Source: Oligoflexia bacterium
GTDB lineage: Bacteria > Bdellovibrionota > UBA1018
Assembly (NCBI GenBank): GCA_031292385.1
Contig: JARLHE010000036.1
Location: forward strand, 1 to 49,042
Direction: 5' to 3'
Length of the DNA stretch: 49,042 nucleotides
This document shows, in pieces, positions 25,672 to 34,893 of the stretch. The translations under genes were made by a program, and so were the position numbers. Within the stretch, counting starts at the first letter, position 1. Each line of letters begins with the position of its first letter. The notes under the pieces are model-generated. The model was not told the origin of the DNA and did no database searches. It worked only from the letters and a program-made list of their open reading frames with translations.

Positions 25672-26574
25672 ATGATTCAGTTTGTCCAACACCTGATCAA
25701 CGGCCTGAGCTTGGGCAGTATTTACGCGCTGATCGCCCTGGGCTACACGATGGTGTTCGGGATCTTGCAGCTGATCAACTTCGCGCACGGCGAAGTCTAT
25801 ATGCTGGGCGCTTTTATCGGAATGTATTCGGCGCGCGCTCTTCATCTGACGGATCGTCCTTCGATCGGAGCGCTCGTGGTCGCGATGGCGATTTCAATGG
25901 CGGGAACCGCGCTCGCGGGCTTCACCATCGAGCGCCTGGCCTATCGCCCGCTCCGAAAATCGCCGCGCATCAACGTGCTGATCACGGCCGTGGGCGTGTC
26001 GCTTTTTCTTCAGTTCTCGGGGCAGCTTCTTTTCGGCGCCGACCCGAAAGTTTTTCCGGAAATTTATCACCCCGGCGGCCAGTGGCATATCGGGCAGATC
26101 ATGCTGAACCCGCTCCAGCTGACCGTCTTCATCATCTCGATCCTTTTGATGCTCGCGCTTCAGACGATCGTTTATCGCACCCGCCTGGGCCGGGCGATGC
26201 GCGCGGTGAGCTTCAATCATGATCTTGCAAGCCTGATGGGAATTCCCACCGATCGGGTGATCAGCTTTACTTTCATGCTCGGCTCGGCACTTGCGGGCGC
26301 CGCCGGCGTGCTCGTTGGCCTGATTTATCCCAAGATCGACCCTCTCATGGGAACTCTTCCGGGACTCAAGGCGTTCGTCGCCGCGGTTTTAGGTGGAATC
26401 GGAAACGTCACGGGCGCGGTCGTGGGTTCGCTGATTTTAGGGCTCTCCGAGGAATTTTTGGTGGGTTATTGGGCCCCGACGTTTCGGGACGCGCTCGCAT
26501 TCGCGCTCCTGATCCTGATTTTGCTTTTCAAGCCCACGGGGCTTTTCGGAACCGGCAGACAAGACAAGGTTTGA
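25672..26574 (+). CDS. livH: Branched-chain amino acid ABC permease LivH
   Basis: An inner-membrane permease of 300 residues with about eight hydrophobic helices. It starts QFVQHLINGLSLGSIYALIALGYTMVFGILQLINFAHGEVYMLGAF, the standard LivH opening. It has GIPTDRVISFTFMLGSALAGAAGVLVG and ends in LLFKPTGLFGTGRQDKV. It starts two bases after the binding-protein stop and pairs with LivM. Confidence 0.95.
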   Translation: MIQFVQHLINGLSLGSIYALIALGYTMVFGILQLINFAHGEVYMLGAFIGMYSARALHLTDRPSIGALVVAMAISMAGTALAGFTIERLAYRPLRKSPRINVLITAVGVSLFLQFSGQLLFGADPKVFPEIYHPGGQWHIGQIMLNPLQLTVFIISILLMLALQTIVYRTRLGRAMRAVSFNHDLASLMGIPTDRVISFTFMLGSALAGAAGVLVGLIYPKIDPLMGTLPGLKAFVAAVLGGIGNVTGAVVGSLILGLSEEFLVGYWAPTFRDALAFALLILILLFKPTGLFGTGRQDKV

Positions 26575-26578
26575 TGAC

Positions 26579-27592
26579 GTGAGCAAATATCCCGCACTCA
26601 AAAGCCTCGTTCCCCTAATTCCATGGACGGCCGCCTTCGCGGTGATCTGGCTCTTCAATCGGTTCGTCGCCAACGGCATCAATCCCTATTATTTTTCAAT
26701 TATCATGTATGCCGGCATCAACATCATCCTCGCCGTGAGCCTGAACCTCGTGAACGGCTTTACCGGCCAGTTCTCGATGGGGCATGCGGGTTTTATGGCG
26801 ATCGGCGCGTATTCGTCGGCTTTCTTCACGACTCAAATGCTGGCGCACCAGCCCGGCTGGATGGAATCCCCGCTTTCGTCTTTCAGCCTCTTTTTAGCGG
26901 CGATCTTGCTGGGCGGCGCGACGGCGGGCATCGCGGGCGTGATCGTGGGATTGCCCTCCTTACGACTTAAAGGCGATTATCTCGCGATCGTCACGCTGGG
27001 CTTCGGTGAAATCATTCGCGTCGTTTTACTCAACATCGATGCTGTCGGTGGCGCGCGAGGCATGGCCGGAATCCCCGCGCTCACGAATTTCGCCTGGGTC
27101 TACGGCTTCGTACTGATCACGCTTTTTACCATCACCCGGCTCATCCAATCGCGGCACGGCAGAGCATTCCTGGCGGTGCGCGAAGATGAGATCGCCGCCG
27201 AAGCCATGGGAGTCAACACCACCCGGGCCAAAGTCAGGGCATTCGTCATCGGCGCCGTTTTCGCTGGCATCGCGGGCGCCTTGTTCGCTCACCAGCTGAT
27301 GTACCTCAACCCTCAAACGTTTGACTTCAATCGCTCCTTCGAGATCATCATCATGGTCGTGCTGGGCGGAATGGGAAGCATCACCGGATCGGTCGCTGCC
27401 GCCGTATTTTTGACCGGAACACGGGAAGCCCTGCGTCCGCTGCAGGAATTCACGAAGGTCGATTTCCGAATGGTGATTTATTCGCTCATGCTGATTTTAC
27501 TGATGCTGACCCGCCCGAACGGCCTTTTCGGCTCCCAAGAGATCAGCAGCATCCTGAAGCTGAAGCGCAAAAAGGAGGGAGCTCGTGGCTGA
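26579..27592 (+). CDS. livM: Branched-chain amino acid ABC permease LivM
   Basis: The second permease subunit, 337 residues. Typical segments are NLVNGFTGQFSMGHAGFMAIGAYSSAF, GLPSLRLKGDYLAIVTLGFGEIIRVV and AVREDEIAAEAMGVNTTRAKVRAFVIGA. The start is GTG, four bases after the livH stop, and the gene ends eight bases inside livG. It forms the membrane channel with LivH. Confidence 0.95.
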   Translation: MSKYPALKSLVPLIPWTAAFAVIWLFNRFVANGINPYYFSIIMYAGINIILAVSLNLVNGFTGQFSMGHAGFMAIGAYSSAFFTTQMLAHQPGWMESPLSSFSLFLAAILLGGATAGIAGVIVGLPSLRLKGDYLAIVTLGFGEIIRVVLLNIDAVGGARGMAGIPALTNFAWVYGFVLITLFTITRLIQSRHGRAFLAVREDEIAAEAMGVNTTRAKVRAFVIGAVFAGIAGALFAHQLMYLNPQTFDFNRSFEIIIMVVLGGMGSITGSVAAAVFLTGTREALRPLQEFTKVDFRMVIYSLMLILLMLTRPNGLFGSQEISSILKLKRKKEGARG

Positions 27593-28385
27593 GACAGCGC
27601 TTCGCGCGCAATCGCTCACGATGCAGTTCGGCGGCTTGACGGCCGTGACTCAATTCGATCTCGAGATCGCAAGCGGCTCGATCTCGGGCCTGATCGGCCC
27701 CAATGGAGCCGGCAAAACCACGGTTTTCAATATGCTGACCGGCGTATATCGCCCGACGGCCGGAAAAATATTCGCATTCAGCAAAGAGATCACCGGCAAG
27801 AAGCCTTATCAGATCACGAAATTCGGCCTCGCCCGGACGTTCCAGAATATCCGCCTGTTCAAAGACCTCAGCGTGCTCGAGAACATCATGATTTCGATGG
27901 ATAACGATCCCGCGCTTCCGCATTTTGGGCTTCTCCCCACGCTTTTCCGAACTCCGAAATCCACCCAGGCCGAAAGCCGCCAGACCGAGCGCGCCCACGA
28001 GCTGCTCAAAGCCTTGAAGCTCACGCACCGGGCTCAAGAGCTGGCGAGAAACCTTCCCTACGGCGAACAACGGCGGCTTGAAATCGCGCGCGCAATGGCC
28101 ACGGGCGCGCGCCTGCTGCTGCTCGATGAGCCGGCCGCCGGCATGAATTCATCCGAGACGGCCGAACTGATGGAGATGATCCGCCACATCCGCGATGAGC
28201 ATCATGCGACGATTCTTCTCATCGAACACGATATGCGCCTCGTAATGGGCATTTGCGAAAAGATCACCGTGCTCGATTACGGCGTCAAAATCGCCGAAGG
28301 CACCCCGGGCGAAATCCAGAAAGACCCCAAGGTCATTGAGGCCTATCTCGGCAAAGCGGCAAGCGAAAGGGCAACCCACGCATGA
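27585..28385 (+). CDS. livG: Branched-chain amino acid ABC ATPase LivG
   Basis: An ATP-binding subunit with Walker A GPNGAGKT, Walker B LLLLDEPAAGMN, the signature LPYGEQRRLEIARA and the C-terminal extension of the LivG/BCAA group (EGTPGEIQKDPKVIEAYLGK). The GTG start follows a strong GGAGG ribosome site inside the end of livM, giving translational coupling. 266 residues. Confidence 0.95.
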   Translation: MAETALRAQSLTMQFGGLTAVTQFDLEIASGSISGLIGPNGAGKTTVFNMLTGVYRPTAGKIFAFSKEITGKKPYQITKFGLARTFQNIRLFKDLSVLENIMISMDNDPALPHFGLLPTLFRTPKSTQAESRQTERAHELLKALKLTHRAQELARNLPYGEQRRLEIARAMATGARLLLLDEPAAGMNSSETAELMEMIRHIRDEHHATILLIEHDMRLVMGICEKITVLDYGVKIAEGTPGEIQKDPKVIEAYLGKAASERATHA

Positions 28386-29101
28386 CCCAGCCGACCCTGC
28401 TTTCGTTTCAGAACGTCTCGGTTCATTACGGCGCGATCCATGCGCTCAAAAGCGTGAGCTTCGACGTCCGCAAAGGCGAGATCGTGAGCCTCATCGGCTC
28501 GAATGGCGCCGGCAAGACCACGACGCTACGGGCGATCTCAGGACTCGTCAAAAAGTCGGAGGGGCGAATCCAATACGCAGGCGCCGATATCACCGCCCTC
28601 CCTCCTCACGCGATTGTTCGCAAGCGGATCTGTCAGGCCCCCGAAGGCCGCGGCATCTTTTTGAACCTGACGGTCGAAGAGAATCTGGATCTCGGTGCCT
28701 GGACCGCTCCGAACCCCAAGACCCTGGCCGAGGATTTCGAGCGCTCATATGAGCTTTTTCCGCGACTGAAGGAGCGGCGCAAGCAGAACGCCGGAACGCT
28801 CTCCGGCGGCGAACAACAGATGCTCGCCATCGCAAGAGCCTTGATGGCCCATCCCGAGCTTTTACTTTTGGATGAACCCAGCCTTGGCCTTGCCCCGCAG
28901 ATCATCGAGCGGATTTTCGAGATCATCCAGCGCATCAACCGCGAAGGCATGACCGTGCTGCTGGTCGAACAAAACGCGCTCCAAGCCCTTCAAATCGCCC
29001 ATCAGGGCATCGTTCTGGAGACGGGCCGCGTGGTTCTCAGCGGGCCGGCCGCCACCCTGGCGGCGTCTGATGAAGTTCGGAAAGCTTACTTGGGCGAGTA
29101 A
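28382..29101 (+). CDS. livF: Branched-chain amino acid ABC ATPase LivF
   Basis: The second ATP-binding subunit, with Walker A GSNGAGKT, the signature LSGGEQQMLAIARA, Walker B LLLLDEPSLGLAP and the LivF-type ending RKAYLGE. ATGA overlap with livG. It completes a K-H-M-G-F operon with all five components. A weak hairpin (CTTCGC at 29112-29117, GCGAAG at 29132-29137) follows the stop but has no good U-run. Confidence 0.95.
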   Translation: MTQPTLLSFQNVSVHYGAIHALKSVSFDVRKGEIVSLIGSNGAGKTTTLRAISGLVKKSEGRIQYAGADITALPPHAIVRKRICQAPEGRGIFLNLTVEENLDLGAWTAPNPKTLAEDFERSYELFPRLKERRKQNAGTLSGGEQQMLAIARALMAHPELLLLDEPSLGLAPQIIERIFEIIQRINREGMTVLLVEQNALQALQIAHQGIVLETGRVVLSGPAATLAASDEVRKAYLGE

Positions 29102-29256
29102 TTTTGAGTGTCTTCGCCTGCTTGAGGATATGCGAAGTTAATTAATCTTCAATTCAGGATCAGCTACGAGCACACACGCGCTCATGAATCGCGTACAAGA
29201 TTCGCGACGAGTTCGGCCCTGCGATGAAAGCAGCCTGGGAGGGAGGATCTATAAAA

Positions 29257-29340
29257 TGGTGCGGGCGAAAGGACTTGAACCTTCACGCCTCTCGGCACAC
29301 GCCCCTCAAACGTGCGTGTCTACCATTCCACCACGCCCGC
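29257..29340 (-). tRNA. tRNA-Leu (GAG anticodon)
   Basis: Folds as an 84-nt class II tRNA: acceptor GCGGGCG/CGCCCGC with CCA encoded in the DNA, D-arm GGTGGAATGGTAGACAC, anticodon stem CACGT/GCGTG around loop TTGAGGG (anticodon GAG, complement of 29305-29307), a long variable arm (GTGCCGAGAGGCGTG region) and T-loop GGTTCAAGTCC. Reads CUU and CUC leucine codons. Confidence 0.95.
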
Positions 29341-29350
29341 ACACGATCCG

Positions 29351-29380
29351 ATTTTACCTAACCGGTACTCCGGCTAACAA
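29351..29380 (-). promoter_or_regulatory. Putative promoter of tRNA-Leu
   Basis: Read on the minus strand, TTGTTA (29375-29380) and TAAAAT (29351-29356) are 18 bp apart and end 10 bp before the tRNA 5' end. The segment 29349-29384 also forms an imperfect palindrome centred on CCGGTACTCCGG. Confidence 0.4.
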
Positions 29381-29445
29381 AATCGGCTAATTTTCATCTA
29401 CCAGAACTTAACCTAACTGTTTATCCTCGTAAAACAATTCAAAAG

Positions 29446-29496
29446 CTACACGCCATACCCTCAAACGTACGTGTCTACCAATTCCACCATCCCCGC
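29446..29496 (-). pseudogene. Decayed copy of the 5' half of tRNA-Leu
   Basis: Read on the minus strand from 29496, the sequence starts GCGGGGATGGTGGAATTGG and keeps the D-arm TAGACACG and the anticodon region TTTGAGGG of the intact tRNA 110 bp away. It then loses the anticodon 3' stem, gains a few bases and has no T-arm or CCA end. It cannot fold as a tRNA. Confidence 0.8.
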
Positions 29497-30012
29497 ACAT
29501 GAGAAGGAGTGTCGTTCATTGAATTGAGGGACTTTCTTATTCGTTGAAGCGAAGAAAGATGTCAAGCTCGGAGCGCTCGAATTCCTTACTCTAGCCTTCA
29601 CTAATAAAAACCGACAAAACTAGTCGCCTGGGACGTCCAAGGTAAAGATGGGATTCAGGCAACGGCTTGCGGGCAGCGCCGCTGTCGGGCAAGAGATCGG
29701 AAAAGCCGATGCTCGCCACGGTCTTCGACCCGACTCCGCGCTTCTTCTAAAAAAGACTGATCACCTTGGCGCGGGTCCGCACCTGGTGTTCCGATAAATC
29801 GCGCTCCAGGAGCGCACCCAGCAGCTCGAGCGTGATCCCGTCCTTCCGGACATCCCGGCCCTCCGTCATCGCTTCTTTCACAAGATGCTCGATTTCAGCC
29901 GTCATCGAGGCATGCAATCGGAAAGATCGGAGCAGAACACGCTTGTAGCGAAAAGGGCCAGCGAATATTTAATCAATAAACGTTATTTCAAACCGTGGGG
30001 TTCCGAATAAGT
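29497..30012. other. Stretch with little recognisable coding
   Basis: About 500 bp between the tRNA remnant and the terminator of the next gene. The only plausible frame is the short minus-strand one at 29747-29905. I see no repeats, transposase remnants or RNA motif I can name. Confidence 0.5.
29747..29905 (-). CDS. Possible small protein of 52 residues
   Basis: An ATG frame encodes a helical, charged peptide (MTAEIEHLVKEAMTEGRDV, LELLGALLERDLSEHQV, ending KVISLF) whose composition resembles real protein more than the opposite frame. The reading frame stays open for about 21 codons upstream of the ATG, and no ribosome site precedes it, so it may be a remnant of a larger gene. No family recognised. 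Confidence 0.3.
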   Translation of the reverse strand: MTAEIEHLVKEAMTEGRDVRKDGITLELLGALLERDLSEHQVRTRAKVISLF

Positions 30013-30021
30013 CCGAAGAAA

Positions 30022-30059
30022 ATGCCGGCAGCGTCACTTCTTTGTCTTCCGGCCGGCAT
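30022..30059 (-). terminator. Intrinsic terminator after the choice-of-anchor P-like gene
   Basis: An 8-bp perfect stem (ATGCCGGC at 30022-30029, GCCGGCAT at 30052-30059) lies seven bases after the stop. Read on the minus strand it is followed by the T-rich ATTTTCTTC. Confidence 0.6.
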
Positions 30060-30065
30060 GCCCCC

Positions 30066-30791
30066 TTACGGCTCCGGATTTACCGCTCGCCACTCATTGC
30101 AACGAATATCGGACTGAGAGCCGGAGATGATGACATCACCCAGCGTTCCCGCGCTGACGTGAAGCGCATTCACAGTGATGAATGCCCGGTTAGGCAATAT
30201 GTCCCTCGTTGTTTCCTGGATCGTAAGGGTCCCTAAACTCGAAGGCAAGTTGACAACCTGATTGGCGGAGCCGGTCACGGTCACCGCGGTTCCTCCGACG
30301 ACTAAATTTTCTATCGTCGCGTTTCCCCGCACAGCCGCGCCCTGGGGATCACAAAACGCTTGAGCTTCCGATCGGACAAAATCCGCGGTAATGACGAGCG
30401 TGGGAGTAGACGCGATTCTGAGTACCAATTTGACGACTTCGGCATTGGAATCAGCGACACCTCCCACTCCCCAAGTGTTCGCGCTGATTACCCCGGCCGT
30501 AAGCAACCCGGGAACGGAGACCGAAGACGCAAAAGCGCTGAGCGGTGGCCGCCCGAACTCGGAAAGCGCTCCGGTATCCACGACCGTGGTCGTGATCTCA
30601 TTGACCGTCGTAGTGGCGCCGAACGCCCGACCGCTATAGCCGAAGTTCGACTCGAGTACAGGAATCGGTACAGGAATGCATCCTTTCCCGCTGCATCCGG
30701 GAACGACTTGCCCCGCCTGGGCCTGTGCGGCCGCGAGAGATGCAATCACTCCATACAGTCCCAATACTCCCAACAATTCCAATTTTTTCAT
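30066..30791 (-). CDS. Exported choice-of-anchor P-like protein
   Basis: 241 residues with a signal peptide (MKKLELLGVLGLYGVIASLAAAQAQA). The mature part is Ser/Thr/Val-rich and beta-type (FGATTTVNEITTTVVDTG, TLVITADFVRSEAQAFCDPQG). The end, AFITVNALHVSAGTLGDVIISGSQSDIRC, resembles the conserved C-terminal part of choice-of-anchor P proteins (V-N-A-L-H-V, L-G-D-V-I, S-D-x-x-C). The function is unknown; a surface or secreted location is likely. The family call is from memory of the motif and is moderate. Confidence 0.65.
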   Translation of the reverse strand: MKKLELLGVLGLYGVIASLAAAQAQAGQVVPGCSGKGCIPVPIPVLESNFGYSGRAFGATTTVNEITTTVVDTGALSEFGRPPLSAFASSVSVPGLLTAGVISANTWGVGGVADSNAEVVKLVLRIASTPTLVITADFVRSEAQAFCDPQGAAVRGNATIENLVVGGTAVTVTGSANQVVNLPSSLGTLTIQETTRDILPNRAFITVNALHVSAGTLGDVIISGSQSDIRCNEWRAVNPEP

Positions 30792-30844
30792 CAGACCTCC
30801 GGTTTTGAGGCCTGCTCGCTGTGCGAGATATGTGCCAGAGGTCT

Positions 30845-31096
30845 TTATCCGGCACCGCTCGCGGCTGCGGCATCATCCACTCGCACGAGTCGCAGATGCT
30901 GTCTTCGCTTTTCTTCATGCTGCGCAAGCGCGCTTTTGGCCTCGTAGTAAAGCTCCGAGATCGTGTCCTGTAAAATCGTCTCAAGCTCTTGGCTGGGCGC
31001 CTCACACTCCGAAGCGAGGCGGTACAAAAGAAGCTTGAGACTCTTTTTCAAAAGCTGCTTGGTCGTTAACTCCTGACCTTTCGTTTGATCGCTCAT
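30845..31096 (-). CDS. Small helical protein, unknown
   Basis: 83 residues, no signal peptide, almost entirely helical by composition (KQLLKKSLKLLLYRLASE, ETILQDTISELYYEAKSALAQHEEKRRQHLRLV) with an Ala/Gly tail. A good GGAGA ribosome site lies seven to eight bases before the ATG, which supports a real gene. No family recognised. Its start faces the thioredoxin-TPR gene 152 bp away. Confidence 0.65.
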   Translation of the reverse strand: MSDQTKGQELTTKQLLKKSLKLLLYRLASECEAPSQELETILQDTISELYYEAKSALAQHEEKRRQHLRLVRVDDAAAASGAG

Positions 31097-31248
31097 GGAT
31101 ATCTCCTCTTTCGCACGGTCGCCGGTGCGTATTTCACGACCTTATTGAAAAATGCGGGATCGCGCGAGGTCGGGCGCGTTAGCCGCGAAGCGTTTTTTAT
31201 TGAAATTTCACGATGCAAACGGCTAAAAAGTTCTCAAGGATGCCTTTT

Positions 31249-32910
31249 ATGAAACTTCTCGCGATCACTCTTCTCTTCATCTCAAACTCCTATGCGTCGC
31301 TCCATGCGCCCGATTACTCGCTCACTGGCCGAACTAATGATGCGGGGCTCGAAATCACCGCAGTGGCCCCGGATGGCCACCATTTCAATCTGAAGGCCCC
31401 ATCGCACGCTTTTGCGCCCGACTCGGCGAGCGCGATCAAGCCCGCTCAGGCGAGCGAGAAGAAGATCGTTTTCCGGTTTTCGGGCAGCGCGCCAGGAATT
31501 TACGCGACCAGTCTTTACCTCTGCGATGACGCACGCACTTTCTGCGAGAAAAAAAAGGAACAGCTCGCTTGGCACACCACGCAAAACCAGAGCGCGGCAA
31601 AGAGCGATGAGCCGACCGGTCAGACTCCCGCCGGAACGCTCTCACACGGATTCCTGATCAACCAAGCGAAAGCCGCTTTCGCCAAAGCGAGAAAAGAAAA
31701 CAAACCCCTGATTGTCGATTTTTTCGGAATTTGGTGCCCGCCATGCAATCAGCTCGACGAGCGCGTATTTTCAAGCGACGAATTCACCCAAGAGAGTGCG
31801 AGATTCATCAAGCTCAAAATCGATGTCGATACCGAAGCAGCCTGGGCCTATACCTCCCGCTATAAAGTCAACGGCTACCCTACGGTCGTTTTCCTGACCA
31901 CGGATGGAAAGGAAATCTCTCGCATCACGGGCTATCGACCCTTGCCGCAATTCCTGAAAACGCTACGCGATGCCTATGCCTATCGAGATGATTCCCAGCT
32001 TTCCGCGCTGCAAGCCCAGGCGAAAAAGGGAGATCGCGCCGCTGCCGACCGACTCGGACTCATCGCACTGGGCGGCGCGCGATACGCGGAGGCGATCCAT
32101 TACCTGGAAGGAACCCGAGACCAGCGAGAAAAACTCTGGGACGCGAAGATCGAGGCGGCCCGGCTCGAGAAATCACCAGAAAACCTGATCAAGATATTGA
32201 AGGGCGCGATTGAAGAGTTTCCGCCCACACCCGATTCGATCCAAAGACGAACGGATCTTGCCGAGCTGCTGCAAAAAGCGGGAGATCCGGCCGGCGCCAA
32301 AAAACTCTACCAAGAAGCCATCGTGAGCGCCGAGCAGATCCTTTCGAAAAACCCGCAGATCACCGCGGAATACGATTCGTCACCCGGCGACCTCTGGATG
32401 CAAATCGCCGAGGCTCACGAAGCTCTCGATGAAGCGGATGCCACGAAAGCGTCCTATAAGAACGCCGCACAGGAATTCCGCAAAGACCTCGTGGGAGAGA
32501 AAGATCGGGGCGGAAACCTCGATCTCGCCTACTCGCTCTGGAAATCAGGCGATGAGAAATCGGCCGAAGAGATCTACGTCCGGCTTGAAAAGACCTACTC
32601 CAAAGATTTCACCTTTTACCGGGGCCACGCCCGCATGAAGCTCGAGCTGAAAAAACTCGACGAAGCCCATGCTTTAGCGGAACGCGCGCTGGATCTCTCC
32701 TACGGCAGCAATCATCTCGATGTCGTTTTGCTCATGGCTAAGATCCTCAAGGCGCAAGACAAGCCGGATGAAGCGCGCAAGCTGATCGACCAGACGCTCG
32801 CAGGGAAGGCTAAACTTCCGTCCACGCTGCAAGACGATCTCAACGTGCGCTACCTCCGGGCGCTCAAGCGCCTGGAGGATTACCGCCATCAGCAGCTTGC
32901 GGCAGCCTGA
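31249..32910 (+). CDS. Exported thioredoxin-fold protein with C-terminal TPR region
   Basis: The ATG at 31249 is preferred over one at 31213: AAGGA lies eight bases before it and it begins directly at a signal peptide (MKLLAITLLFISNSYA). The region of about residues 20-120 resembles a beta-domain like the N-terminal part of DsbD. It is followed by a thioredoxin domain with the redox motif WCPPC (FFGIWCPPCNQLDERVF) and cis-proline VNGYPTVVFL, then about 300 residues of TPR-like helices. Architecture suggests a periplasmic disulfide reductase or oxidase with a partner-binding tail. WCPPC differs from the usual CGPC of thioredoxin. The 3' end overlaps the convergent sedolisin gene by 22 bp. 553 residues. 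Confidence 0.8.
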   Translation: MKLLAITLLFISNSYASLHAPDYSLTGRTNDAGLEITAVAPDGHHFNLKAPSHAFAPDSASAIKPAQASEKKIVFRFSGSAPGIYATSLYLCDDARTFCEKKKEQLAWHTTQNQSAAKSDEPTGQTPAGTLSHGFLINQAKAAFAKARKENKPLIVDFFGIWCPPCNQLDERVFSSDEFTQESARFIKLKIDVDTEAAWAYTSRYKVNGYPTVVFLTTDGKEISRITGYRPLPQFLKTLRDAYAYRDDSQLSALQAQAKKGDRAAADRLGLIALGGARYAEAIHYLEGTRDQREKLWDAKIEAARLEKSPENLIKILKGAIEEFPPTPDSIQRRTDLAELLQKAGDPAGAKKLYQEAIVSAEQILSKNPQITAEYDSSPGDLWMQIAEAHEALDEADATKASYKNAAQEFRKDLVGEKDRGGNLDLAYSLWKSGDEKSAEEIYVRLEKTYSKDFTFYRGHARMKLELKKLDEAHALAERALDLSYGSNHLDVVLLMAKILKAQDKPDEARKLIDQTLAGKAKLPSTLQDDLNVRYLRALKRLEDYRHQQLAAA

Positions 32911-34634
32911 GCGGGCTCGGTCGTCAGATCTTGAAAGAGAGTAGTTCCCTTTAAAGTGCCGAGTCCGGTCGCATCGTCATACCCGGAAACCGCCGGGTAA
33001 TAGCCGTTATTGCTTCCGTCGCCGATGTCGTGGAAGTCACGGGTATACGCCTGCCCCGTCAAGCCGTAGAGATAAGGGTTAGTGAAACCCAAAGTGGGGT
33101 TTCCGCTGGATTGGCGCTGCTCGTTGACGAGCGCGGTGAACGCGGCCCAGATCGGAGTCGCGCAACTGGTGCCGCCGTAAATCGTCCAAGCGCCGTTCCA
33201 GTAAATCGAATAGCCCGTGCTTGGATCGGCGTTAAGCGAAATATCAGGCACATTGCGCATGGAGGAGGAAGCGCGATTTTGGCTCGTTGCAAGGCTCTTC
33301 TGCCAAGTTGGAAGCGGCCAAACCGCGCTTATCCCGCCGCCGGCACTGCTCCAGGTCGTCTCATATCCGTAGGCGCCGGCAGTCGTGAGCGTGAGCTGCG
33401 TTCCCCCCACCGCCGTGACGAAAGGCTGAGTGCCCGGATCTTCCACACTGAGCTTGCTTCCGTTGGCATCAGCTCCCTGGTCGCCGGACGCGGCGTAAAC
33501 GGATATCCCTTCGATCGCCATCTGACGAAAGGCTTGGCTTTCGGATTCCAAATAGGAAATCGTGTAATTGTCTTCAGCCGCGCCCCAGGAAATGCTGACT
33601 TGCTGGGCATTGTTATCGCTGGCGATCTGGTCATAAAGCGCGAGAAGCCCTTGCGAGGTATTCGGAGCTTCGTACACTTTGATCGTGGCCTTCGGCGCGA
33701 CCGCCGCGAGCAATTCGATATCGAGCGTCACTTCATCCGAGTTCTGGCCCGCGGTGCCCGTTGCGCCGGAGACCATTTGATTGACCAGTGTCGTGGTCGG
33801 AAGACCGAACGCCTGATCGTAGGCCGAGATATCCGCCGGATTGTAACCATCGAGCTCCACGAGCGCGATCGTTTCGCCGGATCCGTCCACACTCGTGGGG
33901 ATGTTGTAAGCCGTGCGAATGTTGGCAGGGCTTAATCCGCCGCGAGGCCCGGACCCCAAACCTTGCTTTTGAATTTGAGCGAGCGGTACCGCGTGATGAG
34001 AAAGCTGAACCGGGGTTTCAAGCCCATGCACCGCGCGGATGCTGAGTCCGGGAGGCATTTGCGGATCGACCGACGGGGCATACTTCAGCTGGGACGATCC
34101 CGCGTATTGATGAACCTCCGTTTGAAAAGCCTGGTTCAAAGCGCCTGCCGGCGCTTGAGCCTGAATCAGAAAACCGCTCTTGCTCGTCGAGACAACCCGT
34201 ATCCCGTTTTGCACCAGGAAAGATTGAGCGTCGGCCACTTGCTGAGCCGTGGGCGCGTAACGGTCTTGAAACTCCTGGCTCGTGATGAAGCGACGATAAT
34301 TCGGATTCCCGGGCTGGTAAATTTCGGCGATCCGCTGATTCAGCTCGTCCTCGTTGTTCAGAGCGAGAGCAATCGTCACGGGCAAAGCCTGATTTTCGTT
34401 CATCAGACCCCGATCTTTCAGCGAGCTTACCGCCATCGGGATATGGCTTCCCGAAACGCTCGATATCGCCCGTCCGTTGCTCATCACCTGAGCCCGGGCC
34501 TGCGCGACCGCTCCTGAGGCCGGAGTACACGCGGGAGGCAGACTGTTGTCTTGGGAATTACAGGCCGCCAGAATAGCGGTCACCGAAAGCGAGGCAATAG
34601 CCGTATGCGCTGATTTTCTCGTTTTATTTTTCAC
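32889..34634 (-). CDS. Sedolisin-type (S53) serine-carboxyl peptidase, lipoprotein-like signal
   Basis: An acid-active-type endopeptidase. A pro-domain of the pro-kumamolisin kind (about residues 70-220, PNYRRFITSQEFQDRYAPT) is followed by the catalytic domain with the Glu-Asp pair four apart in SDEVTLDIEL, the oxyanion aspartate in ASGDQGA and the serine in YGGTSCATP. The C-terminal FHDIGDGSNNGYYPAVSGYDDATGLG is the calcium site. The GTG at 34634 is chosen because AAGGAG lies about ten bases before it; an ATG at 34670 would add 12 basic residues. The signal region ends in the possible lipobox ILAAC, so the enzyme may be lipid-anchored before pro-domain cleavage. About 581 residues. Confidence 0.88.
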   Translation of the reverse strand: MKNKTRKSAHTAIASLSVTAILAACNSQDNSLPPACTPASGAVAQARAQVMSNGRAISSVSGSHIPMAVSSLKDRGLMNENQALPVTIALALNNEDELNQRIAEIYQPGNPNYRRFITSQEFQDRYAPTAQQVADAQSFLVQNGIRVVSTSKSGFLIQAQAPAGALNQAFQTEVHQYAGSSQLKYAPSVDPQMPPGLSIRAVHGLETPVQLSHHAVPLAQIQKQGLGSGPRGGLSPANIRTAYNIPTSVDGSGETIALVELDGYNPADISAYDQAFGLPTTTLVNQMVSGATGTAGQNSDEVTLDIELLAAVAPKATIKVYEAPNTSQGLLALYDQIASDNNAQQVSISWGAAEDNYTISYLESESQAFRQMAIEGISVYAASGDQGADANGSKLSVEDPGTQPFVTAVGGTQLTLTTAGAYGYETTWSSAGGGISAVWPLPTWQKSLATSQNRASSSMRNVPDISLNADPSTGYSIYWNGAWTIYGGTSCATPIWAAFTALVNEQRQSSGNPTLGFTNPYLYGLTGQAYTRDFHDIGDGSNNGYYPAVSGYDDATGLGTLKGTTLFQDLTTEPAQAAASC

Positions 34635-34893
34635 GGGATGGGAACTCCTTTCCCTTTTGCGGCCGGGCATCTTGCCCAGCCAGACGAGCCACTTGAATCA
34701 AGCGTATCGAAGATTTTTCTATTTCTACAACAATTAAATAATCAGGGTCTCATCGGTAGCTAGAAAATTGACACCCCCGTGTGTCTTAGACAACCCAGCC
34801 TTTCCGTTTAGGTCTGGTTAGCCAATGAAATCAGGCGGTTCCAACAGTGGGTCAGTTGGAACACACCTTGCTCTATCAAGGCACAGGTCGTAT

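Noticed and set aside
29112..29137. Terminator after livF
   Set aside because: The stem is only six base pairs with a 14-nt loop and the following sequence is not a U-run, so I did not list it as a feature.
29184..29390. Small protein containing KGLEPSRLSAHAPQTCVSTIPPRPH
   Set aside because: This is the translation of the tRNA-Leu gene, a common false call.
34770..34800. TTGACA followed by TAGACA before the papain-like gene as a promoter
   Set aside because: The spacing of 13 bp is too short for a sigma-70 promoter; the segment instead makes a small hairpin.
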